64,000 bases of DNA, from positions 682,001 to 746,000 of the forward strand of contig CCFG01000017.1 of the NCBI GenBank assembly GCA_000752215.1. The letters are read 5' to 3'. The position numbers and the translations under genes are program-made. The stretch is from a bacterium MS4. Its GTDB lineage: Bacteria > Bacillota > Clostridia > Oscillospirales > Acutalibacteraceae. Positions 35,524 to 44,505 of this stretch are shown here, one piece after another (positions within the stretch are counted from its first letter, which is position 1; every line of letters starts with the position of its first letter). Under the pieces are notes generated by a model. That model had not been told where the DNA came from. It saw only the letters and a program-made list of their open reading frames with translations, and did not search any database.

Positions 35524-36033
35524 TTAAGCCCTTTTATACAGGTAGCAAATAAGATAGGCGCATAATACGCCCAGTATTGCGCCCGCAAAAACATCCGACG
35601 GGTAATGTACAAATAAAAAAACGCGTGAAAAGGCAATCAGCAGCGCAAGGGAAAATGAAGGGGCCGTGAATTTACGGTTTGCCCTGCGCAGGATAAACGC
35701 CGCCGCAAAAGAAGAACCGGCGTGACCCGACGGAAAGGAATACCCGTGCGGCGCGGCAATCAGCAGCCTGTATCCGAAGGTAACGTTGAAAGGGCGCGGA
35801 CGGGCGAAAATCGGCTTCAGGATTCCTTCGCCGACCGTATGCGTCAGCATCAGAGCGGCCAGAAGCATCACCCCGTACGGACGGTATTTTTTGGAGCAGA
35901 TCAGGCAGATACCGGCCACAACCCATATAAACCCCGCGTTTCCCAGCACGGTGACGGCGGGAAAAAAGAAATCCGTAAAGCCGTCGTGAAAATGGCTCTG
36001 TATAAAATTCAGGATCAGAAAATCCAGATTCAT
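35524..36033 (-). CDS. PAP2 family membrane phosphatase
   Basis: A 169-residue membrane protein with about five helices and the three lipid phosphatase motifs: KPIFARPRP (KxxxxxxRP), PSGHAGSS and SRVFLFVHYPSDVFAG (SRxxxxxHxxxD). Such enzymes dephosphorylate undecaprenyl pyrophosphate or phosphatidylglycerophosphate at the membrane. The substrate here is open. GGAGGAGA upstream of ATG 36033 is a good ribosome site. Divergent from the P-type ATPase gene. Confidence 0.9.
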   Translation of the reverse strand: MNLDFLILNFIQSHFHDGFTDFFFPAVTVLGNAGFIWVVAGICLICSKKYRPYGVMLLAALMLTHTVGEGILKPIFARPRPFNVTFGYRLLIAAPHGYSFPSGHAGSSFAAAFILRRANRKFTAPSFSLALLIAFSRVFLFVHYPSDVFAGAILGVLCAYLICYLYKRA

Positions 36034-36154
36034 TCTTTCTTCTCCTCCTTTCCGCCTGCCCGTCCTAAAAACGGGAAAGTATTAACGTTGGACGATACTA
36101 CCATATTTTGAGAAATCCGCGAATATACTTAACCATAACAGGGGGTTGATAAGA

Positions 36155-38785
36155 TTGGATTGGCAGAGTCTTACAAAAGAAGAATGTGCAAAAAAACTCG
36201 GTACCAATATAAAGACGGGCCTGTCGCCGTCCCAGGCGGAAGAACGCCGGAACAGGTACGGCCCGAACGAACTGGAGCAGCCGAAAAAGAAGAGCTTCCT
36301 GCTGCGGTTTTTCGCGCAGTTTTCAGACTTTATGGTAATCATCCTGCTGGTGGCGGCCGGAATTTCGTTTGTGACTTCCTTTTTGCAGAAGGACAACGAT
36401 TATATTGATTCGATCATCATTCTGGCAATCGTTACGGTGAACGCGATGATGGGTCTGATACAGGAAAGCAGGGCGGAAAAATCGATCGAAGCGCTCAAAA
36501 AGATGTCCAGTCCGCACGCCCACGTGGTACGCGCGGGCACGGAAGCGATGATTGAGGCAAAGGACCTGGTCCCCGGCGATCTTGTCCTTCTGAACGCAGG
36601 CGATCTTGTACCGGCCGACCTGCGGCTGACCGAAGCCGTCAACCTGAAAGCGGAGGAAAGCGCTCTGACCGGGGAAAGCCTGCCGAGCAGAAAGCGCGCG
36701 GACATGACCTGCTCCGCCAACACCCCGCTCGGCGACCGCCACAATCTGCTGTTTTCCTCAAGCTCCATTGCGTCGGGGCACGGCGCCGGCGTCGTTACGG
36801 CGACCGGGATGGAAACACAGGTGGGGAAAATCGCGCATATGATCAACACCCAGTCGGCTCCCCAGACCCCGCTGCAGCGCAAGCTGGCACAGACGGGGCG
36901 CTGGCTGGGCATCGGCGCCCTGGCCATCTGCTTTGTCATCTTTATTATGGGCCTGTTTCAGCACGTTCAACCATTGGAAATGTTTTTAATTGCCATCAGC
37001 CTGGCCGTGGCGGCGATTCCGGAGGGTCTTCCCGCGGTCGTCACCATTGTGCTGGCGATCGGCGTACGCCGCATGGCGGCGAAAAGGAGCATTGTGCGGC
37101 GTATGCCCGCTGTGGAAACGCTCGGCAGCGCCAGCGTGATCTGCTCCGATAAAACCGGTACCCTGACGCAGAACCGGATGACCGTGGTGGAGTTGAGAGA
37201 CTCCGGCGGAATCGTCCCGATCCACTCGACGCAGGGAGATTTTCTTCTGAGCCTTGCGTCTCTCTGCTGCAACTGTACGGTCAGCGGAAACACGATTCAC
37301 GGCGACCCGACCGAAGCCGCGATCGTCTCCGCCGCTTCCACTGAAAAGAAACGGCTCGACGGACAGTATCCCCGCGTGATGGAAATCCCGTTCAGCTCCG
37401 AGCGCAAGATGATGACGACCGTACACCGCCTGGGCGGCGGGCATTACCGGATTATCACCAAAGGCGCCCCCGACATCCTGTTCACACACTGTACGGGCGG
37501 AGCGCCGCGGCAGAACGAGGAGATGGCGTCCCGCGCGCTGCGCGTCATCGGTGTCGCCTACCGGGATATCGACTTTCTGCCGGACACGGACGAGGATATC
37601 GAAAACGGCCTGACCTTCTGCGGCCTGATCGGAATGATCGACCCGCCCCGCCCGCAGGTGAAGCCCGCTGTGGATTTATGCCGCAAGGCCGGCATCCGGC
37701 CCATTATGATCACTGGAGACCACGCCGCCACCGCGGCGGCGATCGCGAAGCAGCTCGGCATTATGGATGGAAAAAGCCGTGTCATCACCGGCACGGAGTT
37801 AGACAGACTCAGCCAGCAGGAGCTTGAAAGAAGCATTTACGACTACGCCGTGTTTGCCCGCGTCTCCCCGGAACACAAGGTACGCATCGTACGCGCGTTC
37901 CAGTCCCACGGCGAAGTGGTCGCCATGACGGGGGACGGCGTAAACGACGCCCCCGCGCTGCGAGCCGCGGACATTGGCTGCGCAATGGGCATTTCGGGCA
38001 CTGACGTGGCCAAGGCGGCCTCGGATATGGTTCTGACAGATGATAACTTCGCAACGATTGTGACCGCCGTGCGCGAAGGCAGGGGCATTTACGAGAACAT
38101 CCGAAAGACCGTGCATTTCCTGCTCAGCTGTAACATCGGGGAAATTCTGACCGTGTTTGTCAGTTTTCTGCTGCGCCTGCCCACTCCCCTGCTGGCCATC
38201 CAGCTGCTGTGGGTAAACCTTGTGACGGATTCCCTGCCCGCGCTTGCGCTGGGCGTTGAGCCGATAGAGAAAGACATCATGGACCGCAAGCCGGTAAAAC
38301 CGAACGAAAGCGTTTTTTCCGGCGGCATGGGATACAATATCATTGTGGAAGGGTGTCTGATCGGCGCTATTTCGCTTCTGGCCTACAGCATCGGCCGCAT
38401 TTATTTCGACGTCGACCCGTCGTCCCCGTATGTCGGCCGCACCATGGCGTTTGCGGTCCTCAGCCTTTCTCAGATCGTACATACCTTTAACATGCGGTCG
38501 CCGCACTCCGTGTTTAAAGCCGGCATTTTCGCCAACCCCAAGCTTGTAATGGCGGCGGTGATCTGCACGGCGCTCCAGGCAATGGTTATCGTCTTTGAAC
38601 CGCTGGCCGTGATTTTCAAGACCGCGGTGCTGAACGGCAGCCAATGGCTGATCGTGGCGCTGCTGTCCCTGATCCCCCTTGTGGTGGTAGAGCTCGAGAA
38701 GGCGCTGACGCCGCACCGGGCAAAAGTCCGACCCGAAAATCATCCAAGGATTCATAGAATCCGGCCAAACAGAAAAGCAGAATAA
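36155..38785 (+). CDS. P-type ATPase, calcium-transporting type
   Basis: About 876 residues. It has the cation-ATPase N-domain, an actuator loop with LKAEESALTGESLP, the calcium-pump M4 motif AVAAIPEGLPAVVTI, the phosphorylated aspartate D332 in SDKTGTLTQ, KGAPD, and MTGDGVNDAPALRAADIGCAMG. Ten membrane helices fit the PII (SERCA-like) class. It probably exports Ca2+ (or Mn2+) from the cytoplasm. GGGGG at 36141-36145 favours TTG 36155 as start; TTG 36146 is too close. No regulator is adjacent. Confidence 0.93.
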   Translation: MDWQSLTKEECAKKLGTNIKTGLSPSQAEERRNRYGPNELEQPKKKSFLLRFFAQFSDFMVIILLVAAGISFVTSFLQKDNDYIDSIIILAIVTVNAMMGLIQESRAEKSIEALKKMSSPHAHVVRAGTEAMIEAKDLVPGDLVLLNAGDLVPADLRLTEAVNLKAEESALTGESLPSRKRADMTCSANTPLGDRHNLLFSSSSIASGHGAGVVTATGMETQVGKIAHMINTQSAPQTPLQRKLAQTGRWLGIGALAICFVIFIMGLFQHVQPLEMFLIAISLAVAAIPEGLPAVVTIVLAIGVRRMAAKRSIVRRMPAVETLGSASVICSDKTGTLTQNRMTVVELRDSGGIVPIHSTQGDFLLSLASLCCNCTVSGNTIHGDPTEAAIVSAASTEKKRLDGQYPRVMEIPFSSERKMMTTVHRLGGGHYRIITKGAPDILFTHCTGGAPRQNEEMASRALRVIGVAYRDIDFLPDTDEDIENGLTFCGLIGMIDPPRPQVKPAVDLCRKAGIRPIMITGDHAATAAAIAKQLGIMDGKSRVITGTELDRLSQQELERSIYDYAVFARVSPEHKVRIVRAFQSHGEVVAMTGDGVNDAPALRAADIGCAMGISGTDVAKAASDMVLTDDNFATIVTAVREGRGIYENIRKTVHFLLSCNIGEILTVFVSFLLRLPTPLLAIQLLWVNLVTDSLPALALGVEPIEKDIMDRKPVKPNESVFSGGMGYNIIVEGCLIGAISLLAYSIGRIYFDVDPSSPYVGRTMAFAVLSLSQIVHTFNMRSPHSVFKAGIFANPKLVMAAVICTALQAMVIVFEPLAVIFKTAVLNGSQWLIVALLSLIPLVVVELEKALTPHRAKVRPENHPRIHRIRPNRKAE

Positions 38786-38791
38786 GGAAAA

Positions 38792-38833
38792 GGGCCTCCT
38801 TTCACAGAACCGTTCCTCTGTGGAAGGAGGCCT
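38792..38833 (+). terminator. Hairpin after the P-type ATPase
   Basis: A 16- to 17-bp stem (GGCCTCCTTTCACAGA with TCTGTGGAAGGAGGCC, one wobble) with an ACCGTTCC loop. The tail CTAATTTAA is poor in T, so termination may be partial. Confidence 0.65.
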
Positions 38834-38869
38834 AATTTAATGAATGATACAAATGCCGATCATAAAAAT

Positions 38870-39916
38870 TCAGACGAAGCGGAGCCCCATTCCGTCCGTT
38901 ATATAGTCAAGATATTGCAAATCCTGCACAACGACCCGGCCAATTACATTGACTCTGCTTTCAGGCTCCAGATCTCTGCGTGCGATTTCCAGTTCACCGG
39001 AATAGCGCAGATATTTTTCATTCCCGACAGAAATGCTTCCCTTCCCGCGCGCCTTCAGCTCCTCCGCGGGAAACAGCCTGCCCTGCGAAGAATAGGTTCT
39101 GGACTCCTGCGAACGGATCACATACTCGCTGGAATCCGGGCGGTCATGGTGAATCTGTTCTTTGATATAGCCGTACTGCGGCTCAATTTCGGCTTTGAGT
39201 GTAACATACCCCTGTGACAAATCCCTGATTTTGCTCCAGGAGCCATCACTGATATCAATATCGCCCAGAAAGACGATATCGGTGAGACAGTCCGAACGCA
39301 GCTGAAGCGTACTGAGCAGGATATCGCCGCCGCGGTGTTCTTCCACCGTGGGAAGCCCCATGCAAAGAGGCCCGCGCAGTTCCCGGTCGCCCGGCACAAA
39401 CGCCATGGTGGTAATTCCCATCCGCCGCAGGTTTTCATTGATTGTGCGTGTTTTTTTGAGGGACAGGCCGGTCAGAGGTTTGGGGTAGAAATTATGGCAC
39501 GCCCCCAAGCGGCTGAAATCCGCGTTCAGCTTTTTCAATTCACAGATATCACTGTCCAAAAGTGTGCTGGCATTGAAAACCACGTTAAAATCCTGTGACA
39601 GGTCGACAATCTGCCGGGGCGTAAAACCGTAATCAATGCGCAGATGGGAGATGGAGGTCCGCTTCAGTTCCCTCAGGCTTTCATATCCCAGCTTTTCCAG
39701 CGTTCTGGGGCCTACATCAGCAATCAGGGAAAGCCCGCTGTTCTTGCACAGACCAAACAGCTTATCAACCTCCGCAGCATAATCGCCGACCCTTTCTTCC
39801 GGAATATGCAGCGAGGTAAACGCATATTTTACGTTTGCCTGCACTGCTTTCTCAACGATTTTTGTATTTTTATCGTATCCTGTTCCCAAATAAAGGGAAA
39901 TTCCAAACTGCCTCAT
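38870..39916 (-). CDS. mupG: 6-phospho-N-acetylmuramidase (MupG/DUF871 family)
   Basis: A 348-residue TIM-barrel protein of the DUF871 family, whose characterised member MupG hydrolyses MurNAc-6-phosphate-GlcNAc. Features: GISLYLGTGYDKN at the start, YAFTSLHIPEE, ISHLRIDYGF, ACHNFYPKPLTGL, and a C-terminal beta domain ending near YLDYITDGMGLRFV. It lies directly downstream of the PTS permease gene (18 bases) in a MurNAc cluster, which supports this function over a general unknown. Cytoplasmic. Confidence 0.9.
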   Translation of the reverse strand: MRQFGISLYLGTGYDKNTKIVEKAVQANVKYAFTSLHIPEERVGDYAAEVDKLFGLCKNSGLSLIADVGPRTLEKLGYESLRELKRTSISHLRIDYGFTPRQIVDLSQDFNVVFNASTLLDSDICELKKLNADFSRLGACHNFYPKPLTGLSLKKTRTINENLRRMGITTMAFVPGDRELRGPLCMGLPTVEEHRGGDILLSTLQLRSDCLTDIVFLGDIDISDGSWSKIRDLSQGYVTLKAEIEPQYGYIKEQIHHDRPDSSEYVIRSQESRTYSSQGRLFPAEELKARGKGSISVGNEKYLRYSGELEIARRDLEPESRVNVIGRVVVQDLQYLDYITDGMGLRFV

Positions 39917-39934
39917 GAAAACACACTCTCGAAT

Positions 39935-41365
39935 TTATTCATTTTTTCCGTACACTTCTTCGATTCTGTTATGGTCCACACCGAAAAAGTATGTAAGCAG
40001 GAATCCGCCCGCATACGCGCCGAGCATCGCGATCGCATATTGCAGCTGCTGCCCGGGAATGACAATCAGCAGTCCAAACAACCCGGAAACTCCCTGGGAT
40101 ACCGTTCCCAGCTTAAATAGGGAAGCAAGGATGCCGCCCACACCGGCGCCCAGACAGGCCGTTACAAACGGTTTGCCCAGCGGCAGGGTAACCGCGTACA
40201 TCATCGGTTCACCAATACCCAAAATACCGACCGGCAGGGAATCTCTGGTCAGTCTTTTGAGCTTCTTGTTTTTTGTTTTCAGGAACAGGGCAAACCCTGC
40301 GCCGACCTGGCCGCCGCCTGCCATCATCAAAATCGGAAGCAGGTAGTTGATGCCATGCGTCGCGCCGGCCGGGTCGTTCAGCATAGCATGGATGGGAGTC
40401 AGGGCCTGATGCAAACCAACCGCCACCAGCGGCAGGAAACCCGCGGAAAGAATATATCCGCCCACCACGCCAAGGGAAGTATAGATGAAATCTAAAGCGG
40501 TAAAAATCCCGCTGGTAAGGAACGCGCCGATCGGCTGAAGGACAATCAGGGCAATCAGGCTGCCAACAATAACAGTAACCAGCGGAGTCAGGAAAGTATC
40601 GAGAATCGTGGGCATCCATTTCCGCACCCATCTTTCGAGATAGGCGAAAAAGATACCGGCAATCAGCGCGGCCAAAAGTCCGCCCGCACCCGGATTAAAC
40701 ACCTTTCCCGTCAGCGGAAGCAGCACATCCGCATCATGGAATTTCGAAAGCAGCGGCATGGCCGCCGAAGAAATGGACATTGCACCCGCGATCGCACCCA
40801 GCACAGCGGACCCCCGGAACTCTTTTGCCGCGTTCATGCCAACAAGCAGGGGCAGATACGCAAAGAGCGCCCAGCCCATGGTGCGGATGCACTCATACCA
40901 CCACTGTCCGCTCAGCGCGCCCTGTGTGGAAACATTGATGACGTTGCAGACTCCGTTAATCAAACCGGCTGCAATGATACCCGGTAAGAGCGGAACAAAA
41001 ATATTGGCGATCCTCTTCAGGAAGTTCTGGACGGGGCCGTTGTGTTTCGCCTTGTTCGCCGTTTTATTCTCCTGTGCGATCGTCTCCACATCCTGGTCCG
41101 CCTGCTCCGCACCAAGCGCCAATCCAGTCAGCAGCGAAAATTCTTCGCCGACCTTATTGACGGTTCCGGGTCCGAACACAAGCTGAATGGTCCCGGAATC
41201 GACAACGCCCAGAACGCCTTCGGTTTTCTTCAATGCAGCGATGTCCGCTTTCCCCGGGTCCACGACGCTTATGCGAAGTCTCGTCATGCAGGCTGCGTTG
41301 GCGCTGACATTTTCTTTTCCGCCGACAGCCAGCAGAACTTCCTTTGCAATTTTCTGATAATCCAT
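39935..41365 (-). CDS. murP: PTS EIIBC permease, N-acetylmuramic acid type
   Basis: A 476-residue protein. EIIB occupies residues ~1-85 with the phosphorylated cysteine C26 in NAACMTRLRI; EIIC (~110-460) has about ten membrane helices with LPGIIAAGLINGVCNV and GIGEPMMYAVTLPLGKPF (the conserved GIxEP-like motif). There is no EIIA domain, so it must borrow one, as MurP does. Genome context (mupG, murQ, murR) indicates MurNAc or a MurNAc disaccharide as substrate. GAAAGGGG precedes the ATG. Confidence 0.92.
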   Translation of the reverse strand: MDYQKIAKEVLLAVGGKENVSANAACMTRLRISVVDPGKADIAALKKTEGVLGVVDSGTIQLVFGPGTVNKVGEEFSLLTGLALGAEQADQDVETIAQENKTANKAKHNGPVQNFLKRIANIFVPLLPGIIAAGLINGVCNVINVSTQGALSGQWWYECIRTMGWALFAYLPLLVGMNAAKEFRGSAVLGAIAGAMSISSAAMPLLSKFHDADVLLPLTGKVFNPGAGGLLAALIAGIFFAYLERWVRKWMPTILDTFLTPLVTVIVGSLIALIVLQPIGAFLTSGIFTALDFIYTSLGVVGGYILSAGFLPLVAVGLHQALTPIHAMLNDPAGATHGINYLLPILMMAGGGQVGAGFALFLKTKNKKLKRLTRDSLPVGILGIGEPMMYAVTLPLGKPFVTACLGAGVGGILASLFKLGTVSQGVSGLFGLLIVIPGQQLQYAIAMLGAYAGGFLLTYFFGVDHNRIEEVYGKNE

Positions 41366-41823
41366 GTAAATACCCCTTTCTTAAAATAAAGTAAAAAGCG
41401 GCAGTGCCGTAACAAGGCCGCTTTTGATTGCATCCCCATCAACTTTCCTCTTGTTCTTCTTACGGTATCATTATAATCTTTTGTTTAATTAAGTCAATAA
41501 TATTTCAAAAATTATATTAAATTTATTAAAATTTTATTTTTAAGACACTTTACAGCTATTTAAATACTCGCCTTTGTCTAATAACTATTTTTATACATTA
41601 TCGATAAAATTAATTCCATGTATTTTTATTGTTTGTCCATAAATCAATGATACAGTAAATTTTATCTATTCCGGATATATGTATTTACAAAAGATGTTTC
41701 TGATTATATAATAAAATTCAGGTATTCTAATTAAAATATTATTTTAATAAAATATTATTATATTTGAATTTGTATTTTAAAAAAATCAATAGTATATGAT
41801 AAAACAGGAAGGGGCTGTATGAA
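41366..41823. promoter_or_regulatory. Divergent promoter region of the MurNAc cluster
   Basis: About 460 very AT-rich bases between murP and murQ. Just before murQ a direct repeat TAAAATATTATT occurs at 41732-41743 and 41748-41759, 16 bases apart. These could be sites for the RpiR-type MurR protein, but RpiR sites are usually palindromic. No gene is visible. Individual -35/-10 pairs cannot be chosen with confidence in so AT-rich a stretch. Confidence 0.45.
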
Positions 41824-42756
41824 ATGAATCTGGATCTGGAGATTTTGGAAACCGAAAAAGTCAACAGCAACAGTAAAAGCATTGATGTTATGAGTACGAT
41901 AGAGATGCTTCAGGTAATAAACGAGGAAGATAAAAAGGTCGCTTTTGCCGTGGAAAAGGTGCTGCCCGCCGTTCAGGAGCTGGTGGATGAAGCGCACGAG
42001 CGCATGATGCGCGGCGGCAGGGTCATCTATATCGGCGCGGGCACTTCGGGCCGGCTGGGCGTCCTGGACGCAAGCGAATGCCCTCCGACCTACGGTGTGG
42101 AGCCCACGCTGATCCAGGGAATCATCGCCGGCGGATTTGAGGCGCTGATCAAGGCGAAGGAAGGAGCGGAGGATGATTTCGCTCTCGCAAAGCAGGATTT
42201 CATCCGGATTTCTCTGAACAGCAACGATACCGTTATCGGTCTGGCGGCAAGCGGGAGGACGCCGTACGTGATTGGCGGGCTGGATTACGCAAAAGAGCTC
42301 GGCGCCTACACCGGGGCGATCAGCTGCGTGAGCAACGCTGAAATTTCGAAGCATGCCCAAACCAAAATCGAGGTGCTTGTCGGACCGGAAGTCATTACCG
42401 GCTCCACACGCATGAAATCCGGGACTGCACAAAAAATGATTTTGAATATGATTTCCACCGCACTTATGGTACAATATGGGAAAGTATACAAAAATTTAAT
42501 GGTCGATGTACAGCCGACAAACGAAAAACTGATCGAGAGGGCGAAGCGGATCATTATGTCAAGCACCGGGTGCGGCTACGAAGAAGCCGCAAAATATCTG
42601 CAGTCCAGCGGCTCCGACGTAAAGGTGGCCATCTGCATGGTGCTGACCGGTCTTTCCAGAGGTCAATGCGAAGCCATGCTGAACGATAACCTGCGTAATC
42701 TGTCGAGGGCGATCCGTTCTCTGAAAAGCAAAGATGCCGTACCCCCCAAAGACTGA
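41824..42756 (+). CDS. murQ: N-acetylmuramic acid 6-phosphate etherase
   Basis: A 310-residue SIS-domain enzyme: GGRVIYIGAGTSGRLGVLDASECPPTYG (in part GAGTSGRLGVLDASECPPTY), GLAASGRTPYVIGGL, and TGSTRMKSGTAQKMILNM, all diagnostic for MurQ. It cleaves the lactyl ether of MurNAc-6-phosphate to GlcNAc-6-phosphate and lactate. The ATG is preceded by GGAAGGGG. It begins the plus-strand half of the cluster, followed by the regulator after 24 bases. Confidence 0.96.
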   Translation: MNLDLEILETEKVNSNSKSIDVMSTIEMLQVINEEDKKVAFAVEKVLPAVQELVDEAHERMMRGGRVIYIGAGTSGRLGVLDASECPPTYGVEPTLIQGIIAGGFEALIKAKEGAEDDFALAKQDFIRISLNSNDTVIGLAASGRTPYVIGGLDYAKELGAYTGAISCVSNAEISKHAQTKIEVLVGPEVITGSTRMKSGTAQKMILNMISTALMVQYGKVYKNLMVDVQPTNEKLIERAKRIIMSSTGCGYEEAAKYLQSSGSDVKVAICMVLTGLSRGQCEAMLNDNLRNLSRAIRSLKSKDAVPPKD

Positions 42757-42780
42757 ATTAAGAAAAGGAAGCGTTTACAC

Positions 42781-43617
42781 ATGAGCTGCATTTATAAAAT
42801 ACGGGAAGGAGCGTCCAGCTACACGGATACGGAAAAGAAGCTGGCGGATTACATCCTTAACCATATTGACGAGGTTCCCTTAAACTCTTCACAGACTTTG
42901 GGGGAACGCGTCGGCGTTTCTGCCGCCGCAGTGATACGCTTTTCTAAAAAACTGGGCTACAACGGCTTTACCGATCTGAAAGTCGATCTGGCCAAGGACA
43001 GAACCTCCGAAATCACAAATTACGATGATATGATTGAGGAAGAGGATTCGATGGACACCGTCCTGAAAAAGGCGGAAAACCTGAATACCATGCTGCAAAA
43101 TCAGGCGTACCGGCTCATCAACACCGCGAGCCTTGAAAAAGCAGTCGATGTATTGCTGGGCTGTGAAATCGTTTATCTGTTTGGAATCGGCGGTTCCGGG
43201 ACTATCTGTATGGACTTTATGCAGAAGCTGACGCGAATAAACCGCAGGGTAGTGTATCACAATGACTTTCATTATCAGTTGGCGGCCGCCGCCCATATGA
43301 CGGACAGGGATGCGGCGATCGCCGTTAGCTACAGCGGGACGACACGCGAGGTCAACACTGCCGTACAGCTTGCGAAAGAGTTGGGGACGCCCATCATCAG
43401 CATTACCCAGTTCAAAAAAAGTCCTTTGGTAAAGCTTTCAGACATCCTGCTCTATATTCCCTCCTCGGAGAGAGAGTTGAGGCTGGGTGCAATTGCTTCG
43501 CGCAACGCCTCTCTCATCGTCACGGACCTGCTGTATTTGGGTCTTGCAAAAAACGACATAGGGCTGATAAAGGAATATCTGGTCAAGACCAAAGAAGCGA
43601 TCAAGCGCTTGAAATAG
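42781..43617 (+). CDS. murR: MurR/RpiR family transcriptional regulator
   Basis: A 278-residue protein: N-terminal RpiR helix-turn-helix (residues ~1-77; SAAAVIRFSKKLGYNGFTDLKVDL) and C-terminal SIS sugar-phosphate domain (~120-255; YLFGIGGSGTICMDF, AVSYSGTTREVNTA). It presumably binds MurNAc-6-phosphate and controls the two divergent units. The effector is inferred from context. Confidence 0.92.
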   Translation: MSCIYKIREGASSYTDTEKKLADYILNHIDEVPLNSSQTLGERVGVSAAAVIRFSKKLGYNGFTDLKVDLAKDRTSEITNYDDMIEEEDSMDTVLKKAENLNTMLQNQAYRLINTASLEKAVDVLLGCEIVYLFGIGGSGTICMDFMQKLTRINRRVVYHNDFHYQLAAAAHMTDRDAAIAVSYSGTTREVNTAVQLAKELGTPIISITQFKKSPLVKLSDILLYIPSSERELRLGAIASRNASLIVTDLLYLGLAKNDIGLIKEYLVKTKEAIKRLK

Positions 43618-43736
43618 CCGTTAAGATTCGTTACGCAGTCCGATATAAAAGCCTATATGTACTGTAAAAGGAATGGGCTGCTGCAAAATGAATTTGCGAC
43701 AGCAAGCTGTACAAAGTGAACAGCCTTAAAAACAGA

Positions 43737-43782
43737 AGATGCGCCTTGAAGCGGCTTGAAAAAGCCGAATCAGGACGCATCT
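43737..43782. terminator. Hairpin between murR and the GNAT gene
   Basis: AGATGCG (43737-43743) pairs with CGCATCT (43776-43782), enclosing a second stem CGGCTT-GAAA-AAGCCG. Located in a 270-base gap between convergent genes; T-tracts are weak on both sides. The remainder of the gap shows nothing else. Confidence 0.6.
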
Positions 43783-43891
43783 TTGCGTATTGTTTAAACG
43801 AGGCTATTTACAGCAGCCTCTTTGAGCGTATTATTTACGATAATGCATCCTATCTGCGAATACACTGCTGCGATGCATTAAGGAAATCTTT

Positions 43892-44413
43892 TTATCTGCC
43901 TAATTTCTTTTCCAGGCAAACAAGGTGTACCCCTTTAATCCCATTAAATTCACATAAAACGATACCGGATTCCTGATACCCTAATTTGTGATAAAGTTTG
44001 CGGGCCGCGGAATTGATTTCATTGGTGTCCAGCCGCAAATACCGGCAGCCGTTTTCCAACGCATAGTTTTCATAGAACGATATAAAATCCGTTGCGTACC
44101 CTTTCCCTGATTTTTCAGGATCAACAACCAGGGTATGTATCACCATTACCTCGTTATTTTGAGCACTATATTCCCATTCGCAATTAGAATAATCACTCAG
44201 CTGCTTTTGATTGATTATCGCAGAAGCGACAATTTCACCCTCAACCTCCATTACAAAAAGCTCTCCGTTGTTATGTGCTTCAAGGGCTGTCCCCTGTGAA
44301 GGATATCTGTTTTTTTGCCAGCCCGTCATTGTTCTGGCTGATTCCTTCTCAAGTATTTTATCGTAGATTTTTACAACTTCAGCAAGGTCGCTTGCATTGC
44401 TTTTTCTAATCAT
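43892..44413 (-). CDS. GNAT family N-acetyltransferase
   Basis: A 173-residue acetyltransferase. Starts MIRKSNASDLAEVVKIYDKI; the acetyl-CoA binding region is VIHTLVVDPEKSGKGYATDFISF (R/Q-x-x-G-x-G/A written KSGKGYA), followed by CRYLRLDTNEINSAARKLYHKLGYQE. GGGGATG before ATG 44413 sets the start; the open frame reaches 44467. Substrate unknown. Gene alone on the minus strand. Confidence 0.88.
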   Translation of the reverse strand: MIRKSNASDLAEVVKIYDKILEKESARTMTGWQKNRYPSQGTALEAHNNGELFVMEVEGEIVASAIINQKQLSDYSNCEWEYSAQNNEVMVIHTLVVDPEKSGKGYATDFISFYENYALENGCRYLRLDTNEINSAARKLYHKLGYQESGIVLCEFNGIKGVHLVCLEKKLGR

Positions 44414-44505
44414 ATTCCATACATCCCCTTTTTCAGTGAAATTTGCACATGATAAACTTTGGCGCATTTGTATAAAACTTGCTCACACTGACCATTCCCG
44501 GCCTA

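Noticed and set aside
43716-43976. An 86-codon plus-strand ORF between murR and the GNAT gene.
   Set aside because: It runs through a strong hairpin and into the GNAT gene, with no ribosome site or family match.
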